Below, piece after piece: positions 46,485 through 46,493 of a stretch of 46,493 bases of DNA. The notes under the pieces were generated by a model. That model saw nothing but the letters and a program-made list of their open reading frames with translations, had not been told where the DNA came from and ran no database searches. Source of the stretch: Planctomycetaceae bacterium (GTDB taxonomy: Bacteria; Planctomycetota; Planctomycetia; Pirellulales; Pirellulaceae); contig JAAYDI010000190.1 of the NCBI GenBank assembly GCA_012729315.1, positions 1 to 46,493 on the forward strand, in the 5' to 3' direction. Within the stretch, counting starts at the first letter, position 1. Every line of letters starts with the position of its first letter. The position numbers and the translations under genes are program-made.

Positions 46485-46493
46485 AAATCGAAG

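Overview
The window reads as chromosomal core DNA of a planctomycete (Planctomycetota, probably close to the Pirellulales; the family level is a guess). The pointers are a DUF1559 protein with a DGTSNT motif and a C-terminal DGSV motif, a MoxR / DUF58 / BatA / VWA cluster divergent from a DUF4159 protein, an LptD-like outer-membrane protein with a proline-rich spacer, a B12-dependent ribonucleotide reductase, and a high-GC sequence with long open antisense frames. No phage, plasmid, CRISPR, rRNA or tRNA gene was found.

Layout. 1-4.4 kb (minus): ECF sigma factor, small membrane protein (possible anti-sigma partner), a secreted unknown and a DUF1559 protein. 4.6-11.3 kb (minus): operon MoxR ATPase - DUF58 - BatA/VWA - VWA membrane protein. 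11.5-15.2 kb (plus): a double-DUF4159 protein and a polytopic glycosyltransferase-like protein, divergent from the MoxR operon across a 160-bp region holding two back-to-back sigma70-like promoters. 15.4-19.2 kb (plus): promoter, LptD-like protein, diacylglycerol/undecaprenol kinase. 19.2-22.4 kb (minus): class II ribonucleotide reductase behind a promoter overlapped by two NrdR-box-like palindromes 31 bp apart. 22.7-28.9 kb (minus): hpf, EIIA-Ntr, HPr, Enzyme I, DUF2344 protein, RNase E/G and ribosomal protein L21. This is a sugar-permease-free regulatory PTS joined to ribosome and RNA-turnover genes. 29.2-36.2 kb (minus): a 770-residue membrane protein with a G-free leader tract, an MBL-fold hydrolase and a 1180-residue AsmA/TamB-like protein. 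36.5-46.3 kb: rarA, a zinc-ribbon membrane protein, a LysM + L,D-transpeptidase, pyrE, an unrecognised possible nuclease with a winged helix, an NRDE/TANGO2 protein, a Gfo/Idh/MocA oxidoreductase, a FabH-type synthase and oligoendopeptidase F.

Most genes serve envelope assembly (LptD-like, TamB-like, L,D-transpeptidase, DgkA, FabH), nucleotide supply and genome upkeep (NrdJ, PyrE, RarA) or translation and RNA control (L21, RNase E/G, HPF, PTS proteins).

The most unusual structure is at the two ends. The first ~130 bases and bases 46315-46441 are about 95 percent identical in inverted orientation, and the right copy continues into two small GC-rich hairpins, one preceded by GTAG as in REP elements. 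This looks like a dispersed repeat family and may be why the sequence ends there. Other non-coding signals are the tandem NrdR boxes, a 76-base tract without G on the plus strand upstream of the 770-residue protein, hairpins in the L21 leader, and several perfect 10-18 bp tandem duplications close to gene starts between 36 and 43.4 kb. I did not find a clearly new defence or mobile system.
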